A stretch of DNA of 21,878 bases from assembly GCA_902493345.1 (NCBI GenBank), contig CABUPM010000032.1, positions 1 through 21,878 of the forward strand, given 5' to 3'. The notes under the pieces were generated by a model that saw nothing but the letters and a program-made list of their open reading frames with translations, did not search any database and had not been told where the DNA came from. The position numbers and the translations under genes were made by a program. Source of the DNA: an uncultured Eubacteriales bacterium. GTDB lineage: Bacteria; Bacillota; Clostridia; Lachnospirales; Bianqueaceae. This document shows, in pieces, positions 1 to 7,344 of the stretch (position 1 is the stretch's first letter; every line of letters begins with the position of its first letter).

Positions 1-1730
1 CCGTTGGAACCCAGAATCATACCGTGAGAGGTACGCTTCTGATAAGGCTCTTTGGTCGGCACCACTCCGATATCATACAAAAACTTATGCCAGAAACGAG
101 AATACAGCAGATGCAGAGTCGTATGCTCCATACCGCCGTTATACCAGTCTACCGGAGACCAATACTCTAGATTCTCCTTGCTGGCCAGCGCCTGATCGTT
201 ATGCGGATCCATATAGCGCAGGAAATACCAGGAAGATCCAGCCCACTGGGGCATTGTATCGGTCTCACGCTGCGCCGGTCCTCCGCACTGCGGGCAGGTG
301 GTATTGACCCAGTCGGTCATGGTTGCCAGCGGTGACTCGCCGTCCGGTCCGGGTTCATAGCTCTCAACTTCCGGCAAGAGCAACGGAAGCTCGCTCTCCG
401 GCAAAGCTACCGGTCCGCACTTGGGACAATGAACAATCGGAATCGGCTCGCCCCAGTATCTCTGACGAGAGAATACCCAGTCACGGAGTTTGAAATTGAC
501 CTTCTTTTCACCCAAGCCCTTTTCTGTCAGCCATTCTACAATTGCCTTCTTGGCATCTTCCACCTGCATTCCGTCCAAAAATCCGGAATGAACCATCACA
601 CCCGTCTCGATATCCGTATAGGCTTCCTTCTCCACATCGCCGCCGGCAACGACTTCAATGATTGGAAGGTTGAACTTTTTAGCGAATTCCCAGTCACGGG
701 TATCATGACCGGGTACCGCCATAATCGCGCCCGTGCCATAGCTCATCAATACATAATCAGAGATGAATACAGGGATCTTTTTACCATTAACCGGGTTGAC
801 AGCTTCGATGCCTTCCAGCTTAACGCCGGTTTTTTCCTTGGCTAATTCGGTACGTTCAAAGTCGGATTTCTCCATGGCGCGCTGCCTGTACGCGCTGACT
901 TCGTCCCAGTTGGAAATACGATCTTTCCATTCATCCAGGAAGGGATGCTCCGGAGACATAACCATATAGGTTACACCGAACATCGTATCCGGACGCGTAG
1001 TATAGATCCGCATCTTGCGGTCCGCTACTTCAAAATCCACTTCCGCGCCTTCGCTGCGGCCAATCCAGTTCTTCTGCTGCGTCTTGACTCTCTCGATATA
1101 ATCCAGTCCGTCCAGATCATCGATCAGTCTCTGCGCATACTTGGTGATCGCAAGCATCCACTGCGTCTTCATCCGGCGCTCAACTTTGCCGCCGCACCGC
1201 TCACATACGCCGCCGACCACTTCCTCATTGGCCAGACCAACCTTACAGGAGGTACACCAGTTGATGGCCATCTCCTTCTTATAGGCCAGTCCGTGCTTAA
1301 AGAGCTGCAAAAAGATCCACTGGGTCCATTTATAGTATGAGGGATCGGTGGTGTTGATCTCACGGCTCCAGTCAAAGGAAAGTCCCAGAGACTGCAGCTG
1401 GCTCTTAAACCTTGCGACATTGCGAGCGGTTACAATCTTAGGATGAATTTTATTCTTAATGGCATAATTCTCGGTCGGCAGTCCGAACGCATCCCAGCCA
1501 ATGGGGAACAGAACATTATATCCCTGCATCCTACGCTTACGCGCAACAATATCCAGCGCCGTATACGGACGGGGATGTCCTACATGAAGCCCCTGTCCAG
1601 ACGGATACGGGAACTCGATCAAAGCATAATACTTTGGTTTTTCTTTGTTATCAGAGGCATGGAACGCACCTTCGCCTTCCCAGATGTCCTGCCACTTCTT
1701 TTCGATCTCTTTCGGATCATACGCCTTCAC
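1..1730 (-). CDS. leuS: Leucyl-tRNA synthetase, N-terminal part (runs off the left edge)
   Basis: Class I aminoacyl-tRNA synthetase that charges tRNA-Leu in the cytoplasm. About 576 codons are present; the family is about 800 residues, so the KMSKS loop and anticodon-binding domain lie outside. The start is GTG at 1730, preceded by GGGAGG eight bases upstream; the nearby upstream ATG is in another frame and stops after six codons. Residues 41-57 hold the class I signature (HVGH at 49-52), followed by the GWDAFGLPTENYA region. Cysteine pairs of the zinc-type insertion are visible (CTSC and CERC, then CPKC and CPQC), and the catalytic-core segment with MPQWAGSSWYFLRY lies near 200-270. The visible part ends just after HGMILGSNG. 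Family assignment is essentially certain. The leader is short and shows no T-box. Confidence 0.97.
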   Translation of the reverse strand, partial: MKAYDPKEIEKKWQDIWEGEGAFHASDNKEKPKYYALIEFPYPSGQGLHVGHPRPYTALDIVARKRRMQGYNVLFPIGWDAFGLPTENYAIKNKIHPKIVTARNVARFKSQLQSLGLSFDWSREINTTDPSYYKWTQWIFLQLFKHGLAYKKEMAINWCTSCKVGLANEEVVGGVCERCGGKVERRMKTQWMLAITKYAQRLIDDLDGLDYIERVKTQQKNWIGRSEGAEVDFEVADRKMRIYTTRPDTMFGVTYMVMSPEHPFLDEWKDRISNWDEVSAYRQRAMEKSDFERTELAKEKTGVKLEGIEAVNPVNGKKIPVFISDYVLMSYGTGAIMAVPGHDTRDWEFAKKFNLPIIEVVAGGDVEKEAYTDIETGVMVHSGFLDGMQVEDAKKAIVEWLTEKGLGEKKVNFKLRDWVFSRQRYWGEPIPIVHCPKCGPVALPESELPLLLPEVESYEPGPDGESPLATMTDWVNTTCPQCGGPAQRETDTMPQWAGSSWYFLRYMDPHNDQALASKENLEYWSPVDWYNGGMEHTTLHLLYSRFWHKFLYDIGVVPTKEPYQKRTSHGMILGSN

Positions 1731-1762
1731 AACACATACCTCCCACAAATATAACGCTCAAT

Positions 1763-1781
1763 AAACTGCAATGGACAGTTT
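1763..1781. repeat. Small inverted repeat in the leuS leader
   Basis: AAACTG and CAGTTT flank a seven-base loop just downstream of the predicted leuS -10 box. It could be an RNA hairpin or an operator, but it is short and may be chance. Confidence 0.35.
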
Positions 1782-1788
1782 GATTCTC

Positions 1789-1817
1789 ATTATAGCAAAA
1801 TTCCACATAAAAAACAA
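1789..1817 (-). promoter_or_regulatory. Promoter of leuS
   Basis: On the minus strand TTGTTT and TATAAT are separated by exactly 17 bases, with an exact consensus -10. The -35 hexamer lies in the 3' arm and T-tract of the terminator of the upstream kinase-like gene. The predicted leader is about 50 bases. Confidence 0.7.
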
Positions 1818-1845
1818 GCCAATCTTATAAATTGGCTTGTTTTTT
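1810..1845 (-). terminator. Intrinsic terminator after the cytidylate-kinase-like gene
   Basis: A perfect ten-base stem (ACAAGCCAAT with ATTGGCTTGT, loop of seven) is flanked by A and T runs on both sides, so it has a T-tract on either strand. It lies 16 bases past the stop codon of the kinase-like gene. Confidence 0.85.
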
Positions 1846-1860
1846 GAGAATGAAATATTC

Positions 1861-2487
1861 TTACTTGCCCATTTTTTCCTTGGCATACGCTGCCAGAATC
1901 TGCACAATCCCATCCGGCGTAAAATACGACGTATCCAGACAGATATTGTAGTTCTTGGCCTGGCCCCATTCCTGCGCCGTATAAAAATCATAGTACTTGG
2001 CACGCTGACGGTCTGTCCGGCGGATCACGCCCTCCACATCCTTGGCGGATACATTGTACAGGCGCATGATACGTTCTTTACGGAATTCCAGACTCGCGTG
2101 AACAAATACCTTCAACAGTCCGGGGGTTCCATCCAACAGATAATCGGCACATCGTCCGACAATCACGCAGGATCCCTCGGCAGCTACCTTACGGATGACA
2201 TCAGCCTGGATAGAAAACAAAGAATCATTGGTCAGCATGTCGTTATTGTAGAACATATAGTTGCCGGGATATACAGAAGCGCTCCATCCCATGGACATCA
2301 TCAAACCGCGATTAGCCTTTTCATCAGCCCGCTCAAAGATATGGGACTGAATCCCGCTCTCTTCCGAGGCTCTTGTTAAAAGTTCCTTATCATAAAAAGG
2401 AATCTTCAACAGATTGGCCAGCTTTTCTCCAATCTCACGTCCGCCGCTGCCATACTCTCTTCCGATAGTAATGATAACTCTTGCCAT
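1861..2487 (-). CDS. Cytidylate-kinase-like family protein
   Basis: A 208-residue soluble P-loop protein of the cytidylate-kinase-like family (the type found in Firmicutes beside, and distinct from, the housekeeping cmk). The nucleotide-binding loop GREYGSGGREIG is at residues 9-20, and IPFYDKELL follows as in CMP kinases. A second conserved block, SCVIVGRCADYLL, lies near 107-119, with the arginine-rich lid RRTDRQRAKYY near 155-165. The natural substrate of this family is not established, so nucleotide phosphorylation is an inference. The start is ATG at 2487 with AAAGGAGG about nine bases upstream. It has its own promoter and terminator, so it appears monocistronic. Confidence 0.9.
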   Translation of the reverse strand: MARVIITIGREYGSGGREIGEKLANLLKIPFYDKELLTRASEESGIQSHIFERADEKANRGLMMSMGWSASVYPGNYMFYNNDMLTNDSLFSIQADVIRKVAAEGSCVIVGRCADYLLDGTPGLLKVFVHASLEFRKERIMRLYNVSAKDVEGVIRRTDRQRAKYYDFYTAQEWGQAKNYNICLDTSYFTPDGIVQILAAYAKEKMGK

Positions 2488-2530
2488 ATTCTGTTCCTCC
2501 TTTTGAATCGATTACTTGAACTTTGATTAT

Positions 2531-2559
2531 ATTATAACACATTAACAGGAAAATGTCCA
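2531..2559 (-). promoter_or_regulatory. Promoter of the cytidylate-kinase-like gene
   Basis: On the minus strand TGGACA and TATAAT are separated by 17 bases: five of six and six of six matches to sigma-A consensus. It lies between the stop of the AEC permease (2594) and the kinase start (2487), leaving a leader of about 37 bases. Confidence 0.8.
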
Positions 2560-2593
2560 GCATACAGATAAATTTTACAGGGCATACCCAATA

Positions 2594-3562
2594 TTAGATA
2601 GGGAACATGGTTCTGGAGAGAAAGACAACACAGGTCAGGGATAAGGGGCTGAGGAGTGTCGCATACAACACCGTCTGCGCTGCAAAGTCCGGATAATTGT
2701 CCCGTTCCATTGCGATCAGAGCGGTATTCAGAGCTGTCGGTACAGCGGAAGACATCATCAGAACCTGCGCCGTGAAGTTGTCGAAACGAAACACCAGAAT
2801 CAGAAGCATAGCGAGAAGCGGTCCGCCAATCAGCCGCAGAAAAACAGCCATGCTTACATCTAGCGAAGGCTTGGCAACCTTGGTCCGCGAGAGCTGTACT
2901 CCCAATGTAAACAGAGCAATCGGCACCAGTCCGTTTTTTAAATACACTACCGCCGCCCACAGCGGAAACTGGGTCAGATCATAGGGAAGGCAGTACTTTA
3001 ACAGGAAGGCCAGTGGAATGGCGTATACTGTCGGCATGGTAAAGACACTGATCAGAGCATCTTTCCAACCCATCTTTTTTCCCATGCTGGCATTGTAGAA
3101 TCCCAGCGTATTGACGGACAGGTTCTGAACAATCAGAACGACGATCTGCAGGGCCAGCGCCGGCGCAAGATACGGGGTCTCTCCATCGATAATAAAAGGA
3201 ACGCCGCTGAAAACTAATGTAATGAGAGGAACACCAATGTTGCCGCTGTTATAAAACATCAGAGCGTTCATAAACGCGTTGCGCATACCGGTATCGTATT
3301 TTCGGACACGGCCGATCCCGCGGGCCAGCAGATGATTCAAAAGCAATAGGGACAGAGCGAAAATCAGGACCCAAAGCATGGAATCAGGAAGCGCGGTCGT
3401 ATAGATCTGGTAAAAAGTAAACGCAGGAACAAAGACATAGAAATTCAGTTTGCTCAGCGTCTTAACATCCATTGGGAACTTTTTGCCCATCAAAAAGCCC
3501 AGACAGACGATGCAGATGATTGGCAAGATATTGTGTGTCAGTATGTACAGAAAAACGTCCAT
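2594..3562 (-). CDS. AEC (auxin efflux carrier) family permease
   Basis: A 322-residue integral membrane protein of the Mem_trans/AEC family. Hydrophobic segments occur throughout, consistent with about ten membrane helices in two halves: an N-terminal set (LPIICIVCLGFLMG near 12-25), a hinge around residues 155-180, and a C-terminal set ending in YATLLSPLSLTCVVFLSRTMF. Conserved AEC features are visible: FMNALMFYNSGNIGVPL near 97-113, and SAVPTALNTALIA near 270-282. Family members export or exchange organic acids or amino acids such as malate; the substrate here cannot be read. The start is ATG at 3562 with AGGGGG six bases upstream. No hairpin is seen after the stop, so some read-through into the kinase gene is possible. 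Confidence 0.92.
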   Translation of the reverse strand: MDVFLYILTHNILPIICIVCLGFLMGKKFPMDVKTLSKLNFYVFVPAFTFYQIYTTALPDSMLWVLIFALSLLLLNHLLARGIGRVRKYDTGMRNAFMNALMFYNSGNIGVPLITLVFSGVPFIIDGETPYLAPALALQIVVLIVQNLSVNTLGFYNASMGKKMGWKDALISVFTMPTVYAIPLAFLLKYCLPYDLTQFPLWAAVVYLKNGLVPIALFTLGVQLSRTKVAKPSLDVSMAVFLRLIGGPLLAMLLILVFRFDNFTAQVLMMSSAVPTALNTALIAMERDNYPDFAAQTVLYATLLSPLSLTCVVFLSRTMFPI

Positions 3563-3597
3563 TGTGATCCCCCTGTATTATTTATATGGTGAAAATT

Positions 3598-3626
3598 ATT
3601 ATACACCGCTTGTGAATTTCTGTCAA
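3598..3626 (-). promoter_or_regulatory. Perfect-consensus sigma-A promoter of the AEC permease
   Basis: On the minus strand TTGACA and TATAAT are separated by exactly 17 bases, matching the sigma-A consensus at all twelve positions. It lies 36 bases upstream of the permease ATG. Confidence 0.88.
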
Positions 3627-3681
3627 TTTTTTTGTGCTTTGGCATATGTATTAAACAAATCCATACATACGGAGGAACCAT

Positions 3682-4212
3682 ATGCCCGATTCATTGAATA
3701 TCGCTCCACCAGAACCGATGCGGATATTAAGAAGCGCTCTGCCCTATCTCGGCGCATCCATGCAGAGACAGCTCTCACTGGCGTTAAAGTGCCTGGAATT
3801 ACAGAATATGCTTCAAGCTCCGCTGCCTGCCTCGGGAGACGGCGCACTTTTACGGGGAGGTCAAGAGGAAGGAATTACGGATCTTGCGCAGAACCGTCTG
3901 GAAATGCTAAAGGAGATCCGCGGCGCATGCGATCCGGAACACACCGGCTATGTGGATACTCTGATGCAGACCTTCCGCATGCAGTCCATGATACAGAATA
4001 TGCCCTCCCCCACTTCGAATCCAGCTCCGGCAGAGTCAGAACCCATCATCCCATTTAAACGGCCGGAAACTTCTGTACGTCGGGACACCGCATTAGAGCA
4101 TACTCTGAAATCGATGTTAAATCCGCAGCAGCAGGCTGTATTTCAATCCATGAGCGGGATGCTGCGGGGACAGATGAGCCAGGGATCCGGTTCAGGTGCT
4201 GGCAATGGATAA
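3682..4212 (+). CDS. Conserved-looking hypothetical protein, first of a two-gene unit
   Basis: A 176-residue protein I do not recognise. It starts at ATG 3682 with a strong GGAGG site (ACGGAGGAACCAT before the ATG). There is no signal peptide or membrane helix. Residues 10-55 look helical (MRILRSALPYLGASMQRQLSLALKCLELQNML), 68-110 are again helical, 110-130 are proline-rich and probably disordered, and 135-165 form a Met/Gln-rich helix (LEHTLKSMLNPQQQAVFQSM) before a Gly/Ser tail. The strong ribosome site and the overlap with the next gene support real coding. It stands alone on the plus strand between minus-strand neighbours. No function is proposed. Confidence 0.8.
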   Translation: MPDSLNIAPPEPMRILRSALPYLGASMQRQLSLALKCLELQNMLQAPLPASGDGALLRGGQEEGITDLAQNRLEMLKEIRGACDPEHTGYVDTLMQTFRMQSMIQNMPSPTSNPAPAESEPIIPFKRPETSVRRDTALEHTLKSMLNPQQQAVFQSMSGMLRGQMSQGSGSGAGNG

Positions 4213-4474
4213 CTTTTCCGCGATCTTGCGCAGTAAACCTGCTTTTCGTGCTTTGCCGGTGCAAAAGAGAAAGCTTCTGGAGGAGATGGGAGAACTGATG
4301 ACCGGACGCAGTCAAATGGAATGCATCCAGATCTTTCTGGCCTATCGGATGCGCATGGATAATGAAGGACTACAGCTGAATGCCAGAGAATCTGCGCTGA
4401 TGAAGGACTGCCTCCTAGATCTTCTGGATCCCAAGGAACGGGCACAGGCAGAATGGCTCCTGCGCTCACTGTAA
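4205..4474 (+). CDS. Small hypothetical protein translationally coupled to the preceding gene
   Basis: An 89-residue helical, soluble protein of unknown family, containing the block KRKLLEEMGELMTGRS and a C-terminal LLDLLDPKERAQAEWLL helix. I chose ATG 4205, whose ATGGATAA overlaps the stop of the upstream gene by eight bases, a typical coupling arrangement. A GTG at 4196 would add three residues and has an AGGG about eleven bases upstream, so the start is uncertain. Both proteins are helical and adjacent, so they may form a complex; this is inference only. Confidence 0.75.
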   Translation: MDNFSAILRSKPAFRALPVQKRKLLEEMGELMTGRSQMECIQIFLAYRMRMDNEGLQLNARESALMKDCLLDLLDPKERAQAEWLLRSL

Positions 4475-4475
4475 T

Positions 4476-4512
4476 AAAAACGGAGAAAGCCGGGACAAAG
4501 CCCGGCTTTCTC
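4476..4512 (-). terminator. Intrinsic terminator after the EF-G-like gene
   Basis: A perfect twelve-base stem (GAGAAAGCCGGG with CCCGGCTTTCTC, loop of six). The T-tract (complement of AAAAA at 4476-4480) is on the minus strand, so it best serves the EF-G-like gene. For the two plus-strand genes the same stem follows the stop by eight bases but has no T-run after it, so termination in that direction may be weaker. Confidence 0.82.
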
Positions 4513-4561
4513 ACTATCAAAGGAAACGCGTATTCAGTTCCGGAGGATTCCGGACGCTCCT

Positions 4562-6637
4562 TTATTCCTTTTTGCTGGCGGCAATAATCTTCTCCTGTAC
4601 ATCTCTGGGAACCTCTTCATACCGCAGGAAGGACATCGTAAAGCTTCCTCTGGCCTGCGTCATGGATCTCAGATCCGTCGCGTAGGTGAACATCTCCGCG
4701 GTGGGAACCTCGGCTTCGATGATCTGCTTCTTGCCCTGATGTGTCATTCCCAATACGCGGCCGCGGCGCTTATTCATGTCTCCGATAACGTCTCCCATAT
4801 AGGCCTCATCCACTGTAATCTTGACCGAGGATACAGGCTCCAGAATTACAGGCTTAGCCTGTGGGATACCGGTTTTGAAGGCGATGGAAGTCGCCATTTT
4901 GAAGGCCATTTCAGAAGAATCAACCGGATGGTAGGAACCATCTACCAGAGTCGCCTTGACTCCGACCATGGGGTAACCGGCTAGGACTCCTTCCTGAACA
5001 CACTCCTGAAGTCCCTTTTCAACAGCCGGGAAATAATTCTTGGGAACGGAGCCTCCAAAGATCTTCTCCTCAAATACGCACGGAGTCTCCATATCGCCGG
5101 ACGGCTCAAAGATGATATGCACATCGCCGTACTGACCATGTCCGCCGGACTGCTTTTTGTGTTTGCCCTGAACTCTCGCCGTTCCCTTGATCGTCTCGCG
5201 ATACGCGACCTTAGGTGCTTTGAGATCTACATCCAGCTTGAATTTGTTTTTCAGCTTATTGACCGTTACATCCAGATGCTGATCGCCTATACCGAAAATC
5301 TGCTGCTGCTTGGTTTCCTTGTCCATCTTGGCCTTAAGCGTGGGATCCTCTTCCATCAATTTACTGAGGCCGGAAGAAATCTTTTCTTCATCGCCCTTGC
5401 TCTTCGGCATAACGGCCATACACAGCAAAGATTCCGGGAAGGCGATCGGCGGGAACTCAATACTGATGCCCTTACCGCACAGGGTATCACAGGTGCCGGT
5501 AACCGCCAGCTTGGTTACGATACCGATGTCTCCGGCATGCAGCTCGGTAACCTCGATCTGTTCCTTGCCTCTGGGAATATAGATATGATTCAGCCGTTCC
5601 TGAACGCCCTTGTTTACATTGGTAACGGTATCGCCCGCCCGCAAGATACCGGATACAACCTTAAAGTATGTAATCTTGCCGAAGAAGGGGTCAACCACGG
5701 TCTTGAACACAAAAGCACTCATAGGACCTTCCTGCGTACAAGGCACTTCAATCTCTTCGCCCTTTTCATTCTCCGCTTCCAGCGTCGGATGCACGGTATT
5801 GGGACTGGGCAGATAACGGCCGATCGATGTCATCAATACGCCGATACCGGTTCCATTGGCGGCTACGCCGCACAGAACCGGGACGATATCGCCGCTGACA
5901 ATACCAGCCTGCAAAGCGTCCTGGATCTCTTTGAGGGTAAAGTCTTCGCCTTCCGTCTCAAAATATCTCTCCATTAAGCTCTCGGAGGACTCGGCTACGG
6001 TCTCCAGAATCATCTGGCGCACCGGCTTGATCTCTTCTGTGATGGAATCCGGCACAGGACAGGGTTCAACACGGTCGTTGACATATTTTCGACCTTCCAT
6101 CTTAACGACGTTGACAAATCCCGAGAACTTTCCGTTTTCCTTAAATGGAACCTGGAAGGGAGCGATTCTCTTGCCGAAAGTATCCTGCAGCTGCTGCAGC
6201 ACGCGCACCAAATCCGCGCCCTCTTCATCCATTCCGTTTACAAAGATAAAGCGTGGCGTCTTGCGCGCTTCCAGCATCTCCCATGCGAGCTCAGTTCCGA
6301 CCTGCACGCCCGACTTGGCAGATACGACAATAATACCCGCTTCCGCAATGTGCGCCGCTTCTCTGGCCTCTCCCACAAAATCAAAATATCCGGGTGTATC
6401 CAAAATATTATATTTAAATCCGTCCCACTCTATCGGAATTACGGATGCATTGATAGAAAATCCTCTTTTTACCTCTTCTGGGTCATAATCACTGACAGTA
6501 TTTCCTTCTTGAACCTTACCACGGCGCTTAATCGCTCCTGAAGCGTAAGCCATTGCCTCTGCCACCGTGGTCTTGCCGACCCCTCCATGGCCAAGCAACA
6601 CAACGTTGCGAATTTCTTCCGAACCATAGACCTTCAT
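4562..6637 (-). CDS. EF-G-like translational GTPase (EF-G paralogue)
   Basis: A 691-residue five-domain GTPase of the EF-G-like subfamily, not the canonical fusA product. The G1 loop is GHGGVGKTT (16-24), in place of the AHIDAGKTT type of EF-G; the switch I block is RGFSIN (58-63); G3 is DTPGYFDF (80-87), with Tyr where canonical EF-G has the catalytic His; and G4 reads NGMD (134-137) in place of NKMD. Domains II to V follow, including GDIGIVTKLAVTGT and the QYGDVHIIFEPS region. The frame is open for 29 more codons upstream, but the ATG at 6637 has GGAGGAATTGTT directly before it and gives the family's usual length. Members of this group may assist translocation or ribosome recycling; the exact role is unproven. 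No str-operon genes are nearby. Confidence 0.9.
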   Translation of the reverse strand: MKVYGSEEIRNVVLLGHGGVGKTTVAEAMAYASGAIKRRGKVQEGNTVSDYDPEEVKRGFSINASVIPIEWDGFKYNILDTPGYFDFVGEAREAAHIAEAGIIVVSAKSGVQVGTELAWEMLEARKTPRFIFVNGMDEEGADLVRVLQQLQDTFGKRIAPFQVPFKENGKFSGFVNVVKMEGRKYVNDRVEPCPVPDSITEEIKPVRQMILETVAESSESLMERYFETEGEDFTLKEIQDALQAGIVSGDIVPVLCGVAANGTGIGVLMTSIGRYLPSPNTVHPTLEAENEKGEEIEVPCTQEGPMSAFVFKTVVDPFFGKITYFKVVSGILRAGDTVTNVNKGVQERLNHIYIPRGKEQIEVTELHAGDIGIVTKLAVTGTCDTLCGKGISIEFPPIAFPESLLCMAVMPKSKGDEEKISSGLSKLMEEDPTLKAKMDKETKQQQIFGIGDQHLDVTVNKLKNKFKLDVDLKAPKVAYRETIKGTARVQGKHKKQSGGHGQYGDVHIIFEPSGDMETPCVFEEKIFGGSVPKNYFPAVEKGLQECVQEGVLAGYPMVGVKATLVDGSYHPVDSSEMAFKMATSIAFKTGIPQAKPVILEPVSSVKITVDEAYMGDVIGDMNKRRGRVLGMTHQGKKQIIEAEVPTAEMFTYATDLRSMTQARGSFTMSFLRYEEVPRDVQEKIIAASKKE

Positions 6638-6816
6638 AACAATTCCTCCAATTCCTTTGATAGTTGATGCATTTTCATCCGTCAAAATCATCAACGGATT
6701 CGTTCTGCTCATATTACTGTTCATTCGACTATGACAAAAGATTTCCTTTTAATTTTATAAAATTTATTGGTTTTTTACTAAATAAATTTTCTCAGGTTCC
6801 ATTTTGATAAGAAGTA

Positions 6817-6825
6817 TGGTATGAT
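6817..6825 (+). promoter_or_regulatory. Possible extended -10 promoter of luxS
   Basis: TGGTATGAT matches an extended -10 element (TGn plus TATGAT), in an AT-rich stretch, with no good -35 box. It would start transcription only about 15 bases before the luxS ATG, almost on top of the ribosome site, so a further promoter upstream remains possible. Confidence 0.4.
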
Positions 6826-6846
6826 AACGGCAGGAGGGATGTTACA

Positions 6847-7323
6847 ATGAAAACTATCGCAAGCTTTACGATTGATCATATCCGTTTACTGCCCGGTCTC
6901 TACGTATCCAGAAAGGATGAAGTCGGCGGAAACCGTCTGACAACTTTTGACGTACGTTTGACAGCGCCAAACCGTGAACCGGTTCTGTCGACCGGCGCGA
7001 TTCATGCAATTGAACATATTGGCGCGACGTATCTGCGTTGTGATTCTGGATTGGCTTCTCAGACTATATACTGGGGCCCCATGGGCTGCCGCACCGGTTT
7101 TTACGCGATTTTTTCGGGAGATCTAACGCCGCAGGATATCGTCGATGAGATGATCCACCTCTTCCAGGCAGTCTGCGATCATACCGGCCCGATTCCCGGA
7201 GCATCGCCGGAGGGATGCGGCAATTATTCCGATATGGATCTTCCTGCCGCGCAAGAGATCAGCCGCAAGTACCTGGAGATTCTGACACATCTGGATACCG
7301 CGCACAGCAGTTATCCAGTCTGA
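6847..7323 (+). CDS. luxS: S-ribosylhomocysteine lyase (autoinducer-2 synthesis)
   Basis: A 158-residue cytosolic metalloenzyme that cleaves S-ribosylhomocysteine to homocysteine and 4,5-dihydroxy-2,3-pentanedione, the AI-2 precursor, in the activated methyl cycle. All key residues are present: the metal ligands His53 and His57 in HAIEH with Glu56, Cys124 in EGCGNY, and the catalytic Cys81 in MGCRTGFY. The length is typical. The start is ATG at 6847 with AGGAGGG eight bases upstream. The stop at 7323 is followed after 21 bases by the start of a large helix-turn-helix protein with no terminator between, so the two are probably co-transcribed. It is transcribed divergently from the EF-G-like gene. 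Confidence 0.97.
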   Translation: MKTIASFTIDHIRLLPGLYVSRKDEVGGNRLTTFDVRLTAPNREPVLSTGAIHAIEHIGATYLRCDSGLASQTIYWGPMGCRTGFYAIFSGDLTPQDIVDEMIHLFQAVCDHTGPIPGASPEGCGNYSDMDLPAAQEISRKYLEILTHLDTAHSSYPV

Positions 7324-7344
7324 AGTAAATACAGAGGCTACCCC

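Noticed and set aside
1731..1806. T-box leader upstream of leuS
   Set aside because: The leader between promoter and start is only about 50 bases and lacks the T-box sequence, specifier loop and antiterminator.
2532..2960. 142-codon minus-strand frame overlapping the AEC permease gene
   Set aside because: It is a frame shadow of the permease, which has clear membrane helices and family signatures in the other frame.
5117..5977. 286-codon open frame antisense to the EF-G-like gene
   Set aside because: It lies wholly within a clearly coding gene on the other strand, has no good ribosome site, and has the composition expected of a codon-bias shadow.
6638..6724. 29-codon N-terminal extension of the EF-G-like protein
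   Set aside because: The ATG at 6637 has a near-ideal GGAGG site and matches the family's N-terminus, whereas the extension has no good ribosome site.
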